From Actinoplanes solisilvae (lineage in GTDB: Bacteria > Actinomycetota > Actinomycetes > Mycobacteriales > Micromonosporaceae), in the NCBI RefSeq assembly GCF_003999975.1, contig NZ_RJAC01000045.1, positions 1-33,094 on the forward strand: DNA of 33,094 nt, written 5' to 3'. This document shows positions 24,187 to 32,104 of this stretch, one piece after another (position 1 is the first letter of the stretch; the number at the start of each line of letters is the position of its first letter). A model generated the notes under the pieces. That model saw nothing but the letters and a program-made list of their open reading frames with translations. It did no database searches and was not told where the DNA came from. Made by a program: the position numbers and the translations under genes.

Positions 24187-25032
24187 ATGGCCATTCTGAA
24201 ACCGGCGGACATAGCCACCGCCGCAGTCGACTCGGGCACGGCCAAAGCCCACGAACGGTGGGACAAGACGCTGGTCGCGGCCTTCCTGGCCGGCGCCTAC
24301 ATCGCCTTCGGCGCGCTGGTCGCCCTGGTGACCTCGGCCGGGCTCAACCCCATGCAGTGGGGCGGCATCCCGACGCTCATCACCGGCGTCACATTCTCGC
24401 TCGGGCTCGTGCTCGTGCTGATCGCGGGCTCCGACCTGCTGACCGGAAACATGCTTCTCGTGCCGATCAGCTTCCTGGCCCGCAAACTCGGATTCGGCGC
24501 CATCATCCGGAATTTCAGCCTGGTACTGATCGGAAATCTGGCCGGCGCGCTCTTCGTCGCCTATTTCCTCGCCGTGCAGACAGGAGTCGTCGGGCACGGC
24601 GGCACAGCCGGCATGGGTGGGCTCACCTACGAACGGCTCGCCGGGATCGCCGTCTCCAAGGGCGTGACCGAGACCGACTGGCAGGTCTTCCTGCGCGGCG
24701 TCGGCTGCAACTGGCTGGTCTGCCTCGCGGTCTGGATCGCCCTGGCCGCCGACTCGGTCTCCAGCAAAATCCTCGGCATCCTTTTCCCGATCACAGCCTT
24801 CGTCGCGATGGGCTTCGACCACGTGGTCGCCAACATGTTCTTCCTGCCCGCCGCCGTCTTCGCCGACGTGCCCGGCCTGGGCTGGGGCGACGTGGTGCGC
24901 AACCTGGTCTTCGCCTTCCTCGGCAACTTGGTGGGCGCGGTGGTCTTCGTCGCCACGACCTACTGGTACCTCTACCTGCGCGAGGATTCCTCGGCTGAGC
25001 TGAAGCCGGGGGCTGTGCGCAGCAGGGTTTAG
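24187..25032 (+). CDS. Formate/nitrite transporter (FNT) family channel
   Basis: A 281-residue inner-membrane channel of the FNT family (FocA, NirC, HSC), with six membrane helices predicted, that passes small anions such as formate, nitrite or hydrosulfide. Family marks are AGSDLLTGNM at 80-89, GCNWLVCLAVW at 173-183 and FDHVVANMFFLP at 210-221, the last holding the central pore residue His212. GGGGGAA lies just before the ATG. No formate-lyase or nitrite-reductase gene adjoins it, so the substrate is undetermined. It is monocistronic in this window. The preceding 187 bases contain a palindrome that may regulate it. Confidence 0.93.
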   Translation: MAILKPADIATAAVDSGTAKAHERWDKTLVAAFLAGAYIAFGALVALVTSAGLNPMQWGGIPTLITGVTFSLGLVLVLIAGSDLLTGNMLLVPISFLARKLGFGAIIRNFSLVLIGNLAGALFVAYFLAVQTGVVGHGGTAGMGGLTYERLAGIAVSKGVTETDWQVFLRGVGCNWLVCLAVWIALAADSVSSKILGILFPITAFVAMGFDHVVANMFFLPAAVFADVPGLGWGDVVRNLVFAFLGNLVGAVVFVATTYWYLYLREDSSAELKPGAVRSRV

Positions 25033-25574
25033 TAGCGGGGCTTGCTCTGCACGGGGGTATCGCTCAGCGCGGCCTCTTGCGGTTTGCGGAGGGCTTTGCA
25101 GGCGGGCCGCCGTCGTGGCCCAGCATGGCGCGGCCAGTTGCGGCAGGCGGATGGTCGCACATTGGAGACCCCTTTCCTTGATCTGGAGCACTCGAGCCGA
25201 GCCGACCAGGTTTACCAGGAAATAGGGCTTTCGATGCGAGCCGAGACCCCTGCTTTCTTGATCTGGGGAACGATCAAGGCCGGATGGCCCTACATCAGGG
25301 AAAAGAGCCCGGGGGCGGCCAGCCCGGCGCCGCGACCGGCGGCAGCGTGCTGTACCGCGACGCCGGCCGGCTTGGGATGCCCAGCGCAACTACTCTGCGA
25401 CCGGGAGGGGCGGCAGCGGGCTGAGCCACGACGCCTGCCCGCCTGGCAAGCCCTCCCCGCACCCCCGCCCACCGCAAGCGGCCGCAGCGAGCTAGGCGAC
25501 GATCGCGCCCGGTCTGCGAAAGCCCGGCGGCAGCGAGCCGAGCCACGATGGCCGGCCACCACATCGGAGCGCGT
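25033..25574. other. Gene-free region with degenerate repeats
   Basis: No credible gene in 542 bases. GAGACCCCT followed four to six bases later by TTGATCTGG occurs twice (25165-25186 and 25243-25266), about 78 bases apart. Between 25395 and 25560, short G/C-rich motifs of the type GGCGGCAGCG-GAGCCACGA recur with variation, which produces spurious long frames on both strands. This looks like an accumulation of dispersed intergenic repeats. Confidence 0.55.
25165..25266 (+). repeat. Two imperfect direct repeats (GAGACCCCT...TTGATCTGG)
   Basis: The two units differ only in length and sequence of the middle four to six bases. They may belong to a dispersed repeat family of the host genome; a genome-wide count would be needed to show this. 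Confidence 0.6.
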
Positions 25575-26507
25575 CTAGCCAGGCTGGACGCCGTCCGCGC
25601 CCCAGCCGTCCGGAACCGCCAGCCCGGCCTCGCGGCGGGCCAGGATCGCGGCTCCGACCAGGGCGGCCCGGGCGCCGAAGACCGAGCGGGCCAGCAACGG
25701 CGCCGGCCGCCAGGCGAGGGCGGCGCTCAACGCCGCCCGTACCGGGTCGAAGAACAGGTCGCCCGCGTCGGCGAGGCCGCCGCCCAGGACGATGCGGGCC
25801 GGGTCGAGGGTCAGCGTCAGGGTGGCCAGGGCGGTGCCCAGCGCTCGGGTCGCGTCGTCCCAGACGGTGCGGGCCACCGGGTCGTCGGGAAGAGCGGCCG
25901 CGATCGCCCGGCTGTCCAGGCCGGAAGCGCCGCCGAGGCGGGCGTAACGACGGGCCAGCCCGCCCGCCGAGGCGTACACCTCGAGGCAACCCTGCTGGCC
26001 GCAACTGCACGGCTCGCCGCCGGGGTAGACCGGCATGTGGCCCACCTCGCCGGCCGCCCGGGTCGCGCCGGGCAGCGGAATGCCCCGCACCACGACCGCC
26101 GCCGCGATGCCGGTGCCGAGGGGTAGCAGCAGGAAGTCGTCCAGGCCGCTGGCCACGGCCTCGGCCACCCCGGCCGCTCGCACGTCGTGGCCGACGGCGA
26201 CGGGCAGGCCCAGGTCGTCGCCGATCAGTTTGCGCAGCGGGACGTCCCGGAAGTGAAGGTTCGCGGCGTACTTCACCACGCCCTCGTCCTCGTCGACGAG
26301 CCCGGGGGTGACGACGCCGATCGCGGCGGGGGCGGCGCCGAGGCGTACGGCATCGTCTCTGAGCCGTACGCACAGTGACCGAACCGCCTGCACCGGGTTG
26401 GCGTCGGCCTCGGACGGTGTTGTCAGCGTGTGCAGGATCTGGCCGTCCTGGGAAGCGACCGCGCCCTTGATGGTGGTTCCGCCGACGTCGACGGCCAGGA
26501 CGGTCAT
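25575..26507 (-). CDS. ROK-family sugar kinase
   Basis: A 310-residue cytoplasmic kinase of the ROK family, probably phosphorylating a hexose, N-acetylated hexosamine or related sugar. The phosphate loop DVGGTTIKG lies at 7-15, the catalytic-base position is Asp108 in VGHDVRAAG, and the ROK signature with sugar-contacting Glu154 and His157 (AGEVGHMP) is followed by the zinc motif CSCGQQGCLE at 167-176. Where most relatives have Asn-Asp at the base, this protein has His-Asp. Its ATG overlaps the stop of the M81 hydrolase gene by four bases (ATGA), so it is the last gene of a coupled minus-strand operon with that gene. The kinase probably acts on a product released by the hydrolase (inference). 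Confidence 0.92.
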   Translation of the reverse strand: MTVLAVDVGGTTIKGAVASQDGQILHTLTTPSEADANPVQAVRSLCVRLRDDAVRLGAAPAAIGVVTPGLVDEDEGVVKYAANLHFRDVPLRKLIGDDLGLPVAVGHDVRAAGVAEAVASGLDDFLLLPLGTGIAAAVVVRGIPLPGATRAAGEVGHMPVYPGGEPCSCGQQGCLEVYASAGGLARRYARLGGASGLDSRAIAAALPDDPVARTVWDDATRALGTALATLTLTLDPARIVLGGGLADAGDLFFDPVRAALSAALAWRPAPLLARSVFGARAALVGAAILARREAGLAVPDGWGADGVQPG

Positions 26508-27940
26508 CCGGTCACTACCGTCAGCTCGGCGGTGAAGTCGCGGTCGAGTGGGAAGACCGGGCGCAGCACGTTCTCGTACGGCAGCCGGGCCAGGTGCTGG
26601 TCGACGCCGCCGGGGGTGAGGGCCAGCATCCAGTCGGCGGCCGCGTCGAACAGTTCCGGCTCCAGGTAGCCGATCTTCACGGTGACGACGCCGACCTCAC
26701 GCACGTCAACACCGAGACGCTCGTACGAGGAGAGCAGTCGATACTGCATGCGGCGCGAGGTGAGGAAGACGCTCAGTTCGCCGACCCGGATGCTGACGCA
26801 GCGCCCGCCGTCGGGGTCGTCGGCCACCGCCTCCAGGACGCCGTCGAGCGTGACCGGCCCGGGGTCGCGGCTGTCGATGCCCCCGCCGGCCGATACCCGC
26901 ACGGGGGAACCGATCGGAAGGTGAGCGACAGAGGCCACGGCATCCGGGTCGAACAGCGACGCGAAGACGGCCCGGCCGAGGTCGGGGCGCGCCAGCATCC
27001 GGGACAGGGCGTACGTGGTGTCGTCGGCCCCGCCGGCGCCCGGGTTGTCACCGGAGTCGCTGATGAAGAACGGCCGCCGCATCCCGCTGGAAGCGTCCAG
27101 GCATTCGTCCATCGTGCCGGTGGGGGCCACGAACGTGAACTCGTCGCGCGCCTCCCAGAACGAGGTTGCGAGCGAGAGGGCGGCCGCGTCGGTGGCGTCC
27201 CGGTCGTGGCCGGTGACGACGACCGCGCCCCGGCACCGAGCCTGGTCGGCCCAGGCGAACCCGATCCAGATCGCCGCGTCGATGATGCCGTCGCGGGCCT
27301 CGATCTCGGGCACGCGCGCGTACAGGCTGCGGGCCGGTTCCTCACGGGTACTGGTCTGTTCGCCGGGCAGCAGGATCGGCACGTGAACGAGGGCCTTGTG
27401 CGGGCGCTCCCCAGATCCCAAGGCGTCGACCAGGTTGCGCGCCGCGCGCGCACGGGTCTCCCACACGTCGACGTGCGGCGCCGTGCGGTAGCAGGTCAGC
27501 AGGTCACAGCCGTCGAACAGGACCTCGGAGATGTTGCCGTGCAGGTCCATCGCCGTGCTGATGAGCGGCTCGGGCCCGATCGCCTTGCGGATGGCGGTGA
27601 CCAGGTCACCCTCGGCGTCGTCGCGCCCGACCACGCTCATCGCGCCGTGGAAGTCCAGCAACATCCCGTCCACCGGCCCGGCCGCCTCCAGCCCGGCGAC
27701 GATCTCGGCTTCCCAGGACGAGTAGGCCTCCGGCGTTACCGCCCCGCCGGGCAGCGCGCGGGCGTGCACGAGCGGAATCCACTCGACGGCGGCCGCCCAG
27801 GGTTCGCTGAGCCAGTCGTAGCGGGCCAGCAGGGAGGAGCCGCGGGTGACCTCGAAGTCGTCGAACGAGCTCAGGTGCGGCGAGAACGTGCTGGATTCGA
27901 TGTGGATGCCGCCGATGGCGATGCGGACGGTTCGTTGCAC
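26504..27940 (-). CDS. M81-family (MlrC-like) metallohydrolase
   Basis: A 478-residue protein of the MlrC/M81 family, named after a hydrolase of the microcystin degradation pathway; most members have no known substrate and often lie beside peptide-type ABC transporters. Motifs matching the family are GGIHIESSTFSP at the start, LLDFHGAMS, TAMDLHGNIS and YRTAPHVD in the N-terminal domain, providing several His/Asp candidates for a zinc site, and ISDSGDNPGAGG at the opening of the C-terminal domain. No signal peptide is seen, so it acts in the cytoplasm on imported material. GTG start with GGAG eight bases upstream. It lies 19 bases after the ROK repressor gene and overlaps the ROK kinase gene by four bases. 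Confidence 0.9.
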   Translation of the reverse strand: MQRTVRIAIGGIHIESSTFSPHLSSFDDFEVTRGSSLLARYDWLSEPWAAAVEWIPLVHARALPGGAVTPEAYSSWEAEIVAGLEAAGPVDGMLLDFHGAMSVVGRDDAEGDLVTAIRKAIGPEPLISTAMDLHGNISEVLFDGCDLLTCYRTAPHVDVWETRARAARNLVDALGSGERPHKALVHVPILLPGEQTSTREEPARSLYARVPEIEARDGIIDAAIWIGFAWADQARCRGAVVVTGHDRDATDAAALSLATSFWEARDEFTFVAPTGTMDECLDASSGMRRPFFISDSGDNPGAGGADDTTYALSRMLARPDLGRAVFASLFDPDAVASVAHLPIGSPVRVSAGGGIDSRDPGPVTLDGVLEAVADDPDGGRCVSIRVGELSVFLTSRRMQYRLLSSYERLGVDVREVGVVTVKIGYLEPELFDAAADWMLALTPGGVDQHLARLPYENVLRPVFPLDRDFTAELTVVTG

Positions 27941-27959
27941 GGGTGTTGCTCCAGGATCC

Positions 27960-29105
27960 TCAGGAGGAGACGGTCGAGCGCAGCAGACGCCCGAGGCCGA
28001 CCAGGGCCGCGTCGGGGCCGGCCACGCTGGCCTCGATGGTCAGGGACTGCGTCATGGACGGCAGGCAGCGTTCGTAGAGCATGCCCCGGGTCGCCGCCAC
28101 GTAGACGTCCAAGCTGGACAGTGCGCCGCCGACGACGACGGCGCGCGGGTTCAGGAAGTTGACGAGCCCGCTCAGCGCCACGCCGAGCAGCCGGCCGGCT
28201 TGGCGTACGGCGGTCACCACGGCCGGGTCGCCGTCGTTCACCGCGACCATGATGTCGTTCAGGCTCATGTCGGGCGCGCCCTGCTCGGCGAGCTGGCGGG
28301 CCAGGGCCGCGCCGCTGGCCACGGTCTCCAAGCAGCCGCGGCCGCCGCAGGAGCACCGGCGTTCGCCGCTGTCGGCCACCCGCACGTGCGTGACGTCGCC
28401 GCTGAGGCCGCGGCCGCCGCGGAAGATCTGTCCGTCGGTGACCAGGCACGCGCCTATGCCGGTGCCGGCCTTGACGTAGATCATGTCGCCCGGCTCGTCG
28501 TCGCGGGTCGCGAACTCGCCGAGGGCCGCCGCTTTGGCGTCGTTGTCGACGATGACCGGTGCGATGAGGCCGCCGAAGCTGTTGGCCAGGATCTTCGCCG
28601 GGTCGCCGCTGCTCCAGCCGGGCATGCGGGCCGCCCCGACGATGCGTCCACTGGGGAATTCGACCGGGCCGGGCAGGGCCACACCGGCGCCGAGCAGCGG
28701 CTGGCCGGGCGCGACTGATTCACGCAGCCGGTCGAAGGTTTCGCTGACGACGTCGAAAATATGTTTGGGTCCGGCCCCGATCTCTATCGGCACCTCCTCG
28801 CTGACCCGCAGCGCGCCGCCGGGGCCGCAGAGCCCGACCCGGGCGTGCCGGCCGCCGAGCTCGGCGACGGCGAGGACCCCGTCGGTGTCGCGCAGCCGCA
28901 GGATGCGCGGGCGGCGGCCGCCGGTGGACCGGCCGACGCCCTCCTCCTCGAGCACGCCCTCCTCGATCAGGCGCCGCACGACGGCGGTGACCGTGGACGG
29001 CGCGACCTGGAGTGCTTCGACCAGGTCGCCCCGGTTGGTGGCGGCGCCGCTGGCCAGCAGTTCGAGGGTCTGGTCGCGCAGCGTGGCAGAGATCGGTTGG
29101 TGCAC
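27960..29105 (-). CDS. ROK-family transcriptional repressor
   Basis: A 381-residue regulator with an N-terminal winged helix (residues 8-72; ELLASGAATNRGDLVEALQ, then APSTVTAVVRRLIEEGVLEE) fused to a ROK sugar-binding domain (about 75-381). The ROK part keeps the zinc motif CSCGGRGCLE (251-260) and the sugar-site block GDVTHVRV (236-243). The ATP loop is degenerate (LGGRHARVG), as in the NagC/Mlc/XylR class of repressors that sense sugars without phosphorylating them. GTG start with AGGAG six bases upstream. It heads the minus-strand operon with the M81 hydrolase and the ROK kinase, and is divergent from the ABC transporter operon, which it most likely represses until a sugar-containing inducer binds. 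Confidence 0.93.
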   Translation of the reverse strand: MHQPISATLRDQTLELLASGAATNRGDLVEALQVAPSTVTAVVRRLIEEGVLEEEGVGRSTGGRRPRILRLRDTDGVLAVAELGGRHARVGLCGPGGALRVSEEVPIEIGAGPKHIFDVVSETFDRLRESVAPGQPLLGAGVALPGPVEFPSGRIVGAARMPGWSSGDPAKILANSFGGLIAPVIVDNDAKAAALGEFATRDDEPGDMIYVKAGTGIGACLVTDGQIFRGGRGLSGDVTHVRVADSGERRCSCGGRGCLETVASGAALARQLAEQGAPDMSLNDIMVAVNDGDPAVVTAVRQAGRLLGVALSGLVNFLNPRAVVVGGALSSLDVYVAATRGMLYERCLPSMTQSLTIEASVAGPDAALVGLGRLLRSTVSS

Positions 29106-29193
29106 GAGCCTCTCCTTGTTCGAGCAGGGCCTCAGTGTGTCTTAGTGCCACGAGAGTCTCGCGCAGAGCCATGGGAAGCCGACGATCAGTTTG

Positions 29194-29207
29194 GCCGAAG
29201 CTTCGGC
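29194..29207. promoter_or_regulatory. 14-bp perfect palindrome in the divergent ROK/ABC region
   Basis: GCCGAAGCTTCGGC is a perfect palindrome between the ROK repressor start (29105) and the transporter promoter. It may be a second operator, serving the repressor operon itself, or a chance restriction-site-like palindrome. Confidence 0.35.
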
Positions 29208-29257
29208 GACTTGGAACGTAGCACGGCCGAAGTAACCGAAATAAGTCCTAGTTTTCG

Positions 29258-29289
29258 TTGACCTGAAACTTCTTTGCGCTTAAGTTTCA
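29258..29289 (+). promoter_or_regulatory. Transporter promoter with overlapping inverted-repeat operator
   Basis: TTGACC (29258-29263), a 17-base spacer and TAAGTT (29281-29286) form a good promoter for the ABC transporter operon. TGAAACTT (29264-29271) and AAGTTTCA (29282-29289) are exact complements ten bases apart and cover the spacer and the -10. A repressor bound here would block transcription; the divergent ROK regulator is the obvious candidate. Confidence 0.7.
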
Positions 29290-29317
29290 CCGCGTCGGAC
29301 GTCAAGGAGTAGTGATC

Positions 29318-31075
29318 ATGAAGAGCAGCTTTCTGCGCGCGGCAGTGGCGATAGGCAGTGCGATCACCCTCGGAGCGGGCCTCGCCGCCTGCACCGGGAG
29401 CAGCAACGAATCGGCCGGTGGTGCCACGAGTTCGAACAAGGACACCGCTACCGTCGCGCTGCGGACCCCCAACTGGATCCTGCCGATCTCGGCCCCGGGC
29501 TTCACCCAGGGCGAGAACGCCATCTTCGGCCAGGCGCTGTACCGGTCGCTGTACTCCTACCGGCTGGACGGCACCGCCGAGTACAACATCGACTCGCGGC
29601 GCTCGATGGCCGAGGCGCCGGTCGTCAGCAACGGCGGCAAGACGCTGACCATCACGCTGAAGGACAACAAGTGGTCGGACGGCCAGCCCGTCACCACCAA
29701 GGACATCCAGTTCTGGTACGACCTGGTCACGGCGAACAAGGACAAGTGGGCGTCGTACCGCAAGGGCGGCTTCCCCGACAACATCGCCGACTGGACCGTC
29801 AAGGACGACAAGACGTTCTCGCTGACGACCACGAAGGCGTACAACACCGCCTGGTTCGTCGACAACCAGCTCAACCGGATCACGCCCGTCCCGCAGCACG
29901 CCTGGGACAAGGACAACCAGGCGAGCAAGCCCGAGGGCGCCAAGAAGGTGTTCGACACGCTGACGACGGCGGCCAAGGACACCAAGACGTACGATTCCAA
30001 CCCGCTCTGGCAGGTCAACAGCGGCCCGTGGAAGCTGGCCAAGTACGTGCCGAACGGCGAGGTGACGCTGGCCGCGCAGAGCACTTACAGCGGCGAGGAC
30101 AAGGCCAAGCTCGCGAAGATCGTGCTGCGGCCGTTCACCGGTGACGACGCCGAGTTCAACGTGCTGCGGGCCGGCGACCTCGACTACGGCTACGTGCCCG
30201 CGGCCAACGTGTCGCAGAAGAGCTACCTGGAGTCCAAGGGCTACAAGGTCTCGCCCTGGTACGGCTGGTCCATCACCTACCTCCAGCTGAACTACAACAA
30301 CCCGAAGACCGGGACGCTGTTCAAGCAGCCGTACCTGCGTCAGGCGATGCAGATGCTGATCGACCAGCCGACCATCAACAAGGCGATCTGGTCGGACACG
30401 GCCGCGCCGACCTGTGGCCCGGTCCCGCAGAAGCCGGGCGTGACCGACGCCAGCGGCTGCGTCTACAAGTTCGACCCGGCCGCGGCCAAGCAGCTGCTGG
30501 AGACCCACGGCTGGAAGGTCACCCCGGACGGGCAGACCACCTGCACGACCCCGGCCCAGTGCGGTACCGGCGTCACCGCCGGCCAGCCGCTGACGTTCAC
30601 GGTCACCAGCCAGACCGGTTTCGCCGCCACCACCAAGATGTTCGCCGAGATCAAGTCTCAGATGGCCAAGCTCGGCATCACGCTGAACATCAAGGAGGTG
30701 CCGGACTCGGTCGCGGTCACCCCGGCCTGCAAGCCGGCCGACGCCACCTGCTCGTGGGACATGTCGTTCTTCGGCTCGCAGGGCAGCTGGTACTACCCGG
30801 CGTTCGCCAGCGGCGAGCGGCTGTTCGCCACCGACGCCCCGGTCAACCTGGGCAGCTACAGCAACCCCGAGGCGGACAAGCTCATCGAGGCCACGCAGTT
30901 CTCGGCCGACGACAAGGCCCTGACGGCCTACAACGACTTCCTGGCCAAGGACCTGCCGGTGCTGTGGATGCCGAACCCCGTCTACCAGGTGTCGTCGTAC
31001 CGCTCGGGCCTGCAGGGCGTCGAGCCGCAGGACCCGATGAACTACATGTACTTCCAGGACTGGTCCTGGAAGTAG
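29318..31075 (+). CDS. Peptide-type ABC transporter substrate-binding lipoprotein
   Basis: A 585-residue extracytoplasmic solute-binding protein of family 5 (SBP_bac_5; oligopeptide, dipeptide, nickel and some sugar ligands). The lipobox GLAAC places the acylated cysteine at residue 25, followed by a Ser/Gly-rich linker. Family marks are LTITLKDNKWSDGQPVTTKD at about 109-128 (the SBP_5 signature), YLRQAMQMLIDQPTINKAIW at about 345-364 and the C-terminal closing VLWMPNPVYQVSSY. AGGAG eight bases before the ATG at 29318 fixes the start; the GTG at 29312 is too close to it. It is the first gene of the operon, and a stable hairpin after the stop probably lowers expression of the permeases relative to it. 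The ligand is not predictable from sequence. Confidence 0.94.
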   Translation: MKSSFLRAAVAIGSAITLGAGLAACTGSSNESAGGATSSNKDTATVALRTPNWILPISAPGFTQGENAIFGQALYRSLYSYRLDGTAEYNIDSRRSMAEAPVVSNGGKTLTITLKDNKWSDGQPVTTKDIQFWYDLVTANKDKWASYRKGGFPDNIADWTVKDDKTFSLTTTKAYNTAWFVDNQLNRITPVPQHAWDKDNQASKPEGAKKVFDTLTTAAKDTKTYDSNPLWQVNSGPWKLAKYVPNGEVTLAAQSTYSGEDKAKLAKIVLRPFTGDDAEFNVLRAGDLDYGYVPAANVSQKSYLESKGYKVSPWYGWSITYLQLNYNNPKTGTLFKQPYLRQAMQMLIDQPTINKAIWSDTAAPTCGPVPQKPGVTDASGCVYKFDPAAAKQLLETHGWKVTPDGQTTCTTPAQCGTGVTAGQPLTFTVTSQTGFAATTKMFAEIKSQMAKLGITLNIKEVPDSVAVTPACKPADATCSWDMSFFGSQGSWYYPAFASGERLFATDAPVNLGSYSNPEADKLIEATQFSADDKALTAYNDFLAKDLPVLWMPNPVYQVSSYRSGLQGVEPQDPMNYMYFQDWSWK

Positions 31076-31092
31076 AAGACCACTTGTCATGA

Positions 31093-31119
31093 CCGGCCCG
31101 GCGCTCGTCGCCGGGCCGG
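31093..31119 (+). terminator. Intercistronic hairpin between binding protein and permease
   Basis: CCGGCCCGGCG and its exact complement (11 bp) enclose a five-base loop, CTCGT. The hairpin lies 17 bases after the binding-protein stop and before the permease ribosome binding site (GGGAGGAG). It most likely acts as an attenuator or as a 3' end stabiliser that makes the binding protein more abundant. Confidence 0.7.
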
Positions 31120-31144
31120 CCGAACCGGGAGGAGAACGGCCCAG

Positions 31145-32104
31145 GTGGTCCGCTATCTCATCACGCGCGTGGGTCAGGCGCTGATCGTCGTCGCCCTCGT
31201 GACGGTGATCGCCTTCGTGATCCTGCACCTGCTGCCCGGGGGTGCCGCGCGGGCCACTCTGGGCAAGGAGGCGACGCTCGACCAGCTCGCCGCCTTCAAC
31301 CACACGATGGGCTACGACAAGCCCTGGATCCAGCAGTACCTGCTCTACGTCCAGCGGCTGCTGCACGGCGACCTCGGCTACTCGTTCCAGCTCAACCAGT
31401 CCGTGCTCGAGGCGATCGTGCAGCGGCTGCCCAAGACGATGGTGCTGTCGCTGCTGTCCACGCTGCTGGCCGTCGTGGTGGCCATCCCGCTCGGCGTCAT
31501 CCAGGCCGTACGCCGTAACCGCTGGCCCGACTACGCCATCACCTCGCTGTCGCTGCTGGCCTACGCGACCCCGATCTTCTTCATGGGCCTGCTGATGATC
31601 ATCCTGTTCTCGCAGGTGTGGCCGATCCTGCCGCCCGAGGCGCCGCAGGGCTTCACGGTCGCCGAGGTGCTCGCCGACCCGGCCGGCCTGGTGCTGCCCA
31701 CGATCACCCTCGCGATCGTCACCGTCGCCGTGTACTCCCGCTACGTACGCTCCGCGATGGTCGACAACCTCAACGAGAACTACGTACGCACGGCTCGTAG
31801 CAAGGGCCTGCCCGAGCGCCGCGTCATCCTGACGCACACCCTGCGCAACGGCCTGTTCCCCATCATCGGCCTGCTCGGCATGTACCTGCCCGCGCTGTTC
31901 AGCGGGGCCCTGGTCGTCGAGTCGCTGTTCAACTTCCCCGGCATGGGGCAGCTGTTCTGGCAGGCGGCGCTCAAGCGCGACTACCCGATCCTGCTCGGCG
32001 TCACCGTCATCATCGCCGTCGCCACGGTCGTCGGCTCGCTCGTCGCCGACCTGCTCTATGCCGCCGCCGACCCCCGGGTCCGTCTCCGCCGGAGCGCCTC
32101 ATGA
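31145..32104 (+). CDS. ABC transporter permease (DppB/OppB type)
   Basis: A 319-residue inner-membrane permease with six predicted segments. It begins with the typical VRYLITRVGQALIVVALVTVIAF, has an extracytoplasmic loop of about 70 residues (MGYDKPWIQQYLLYVQRLLHG within it), and carries the EAA loop that docks the ATPase at about 216-240 (YVRTARSKGLPERRVILTH). The GTG start is preceded by GGGAGGAG about ten bases upstream. Its stop overlaps the start of the second permease by four bases (ATGA), so the two subunits are made together. It imports the ligand captured by the binding protein encoded upstream. Confidence 0.95.
   Translation: MVRYLITRVGQALIVVALVTVIAFVILHLLPGGAARATLGKEATLDQLAAFNHTMGYDKPWIQQYLLYVQRLLHGDLGYSFQLNQSVLEAIVQRLPKTMVLSLLSTLLAVVVAIPLGVIQAVRRNRWPDYAITSLSLLAYATPIFFMGLLMIILFSQVWPILPPEAPQGFTVAEVLADPAGLVLPTITLAIVTVAVYSRYVRSAMVDNLNENYVRTARSKGLPERRVILTHTLRNGLFPIIGLLGMYLPALFSGALVVESLFNFPGMGQLFWQAALKRDYPILLGVTVIIAVATVVGSLVADLLYAAADPRVRLRRSAS

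Noticed and set aside
25033..25574. CRISPR array
   Set aside because: The repeats are few, unequal in length and not regularly spaced.
25042..25578. Plus-strand open frame of 178 codons in the repeat region
   Set aside because: Composition follows the G/C-rich repeats, there is no ribosome binding site and no domain; comparable frames exist on both strands.
26594..28162. Plus-strand open frame of 522 codons across the M81 and ROK genes
   Set aside because: It spans two convincing minus-strand genes and has no recognisable motif.
29186..31837. Minus-strand open frame of 883 codons opposite the ABC transporter genes
   Set aside because: It is the mirror frame of strongly coding plus-strand genes, with a repetitive Arg/Gly/Val/Asp-rich composition and no domain; such long antisense frames are common at this GC content.
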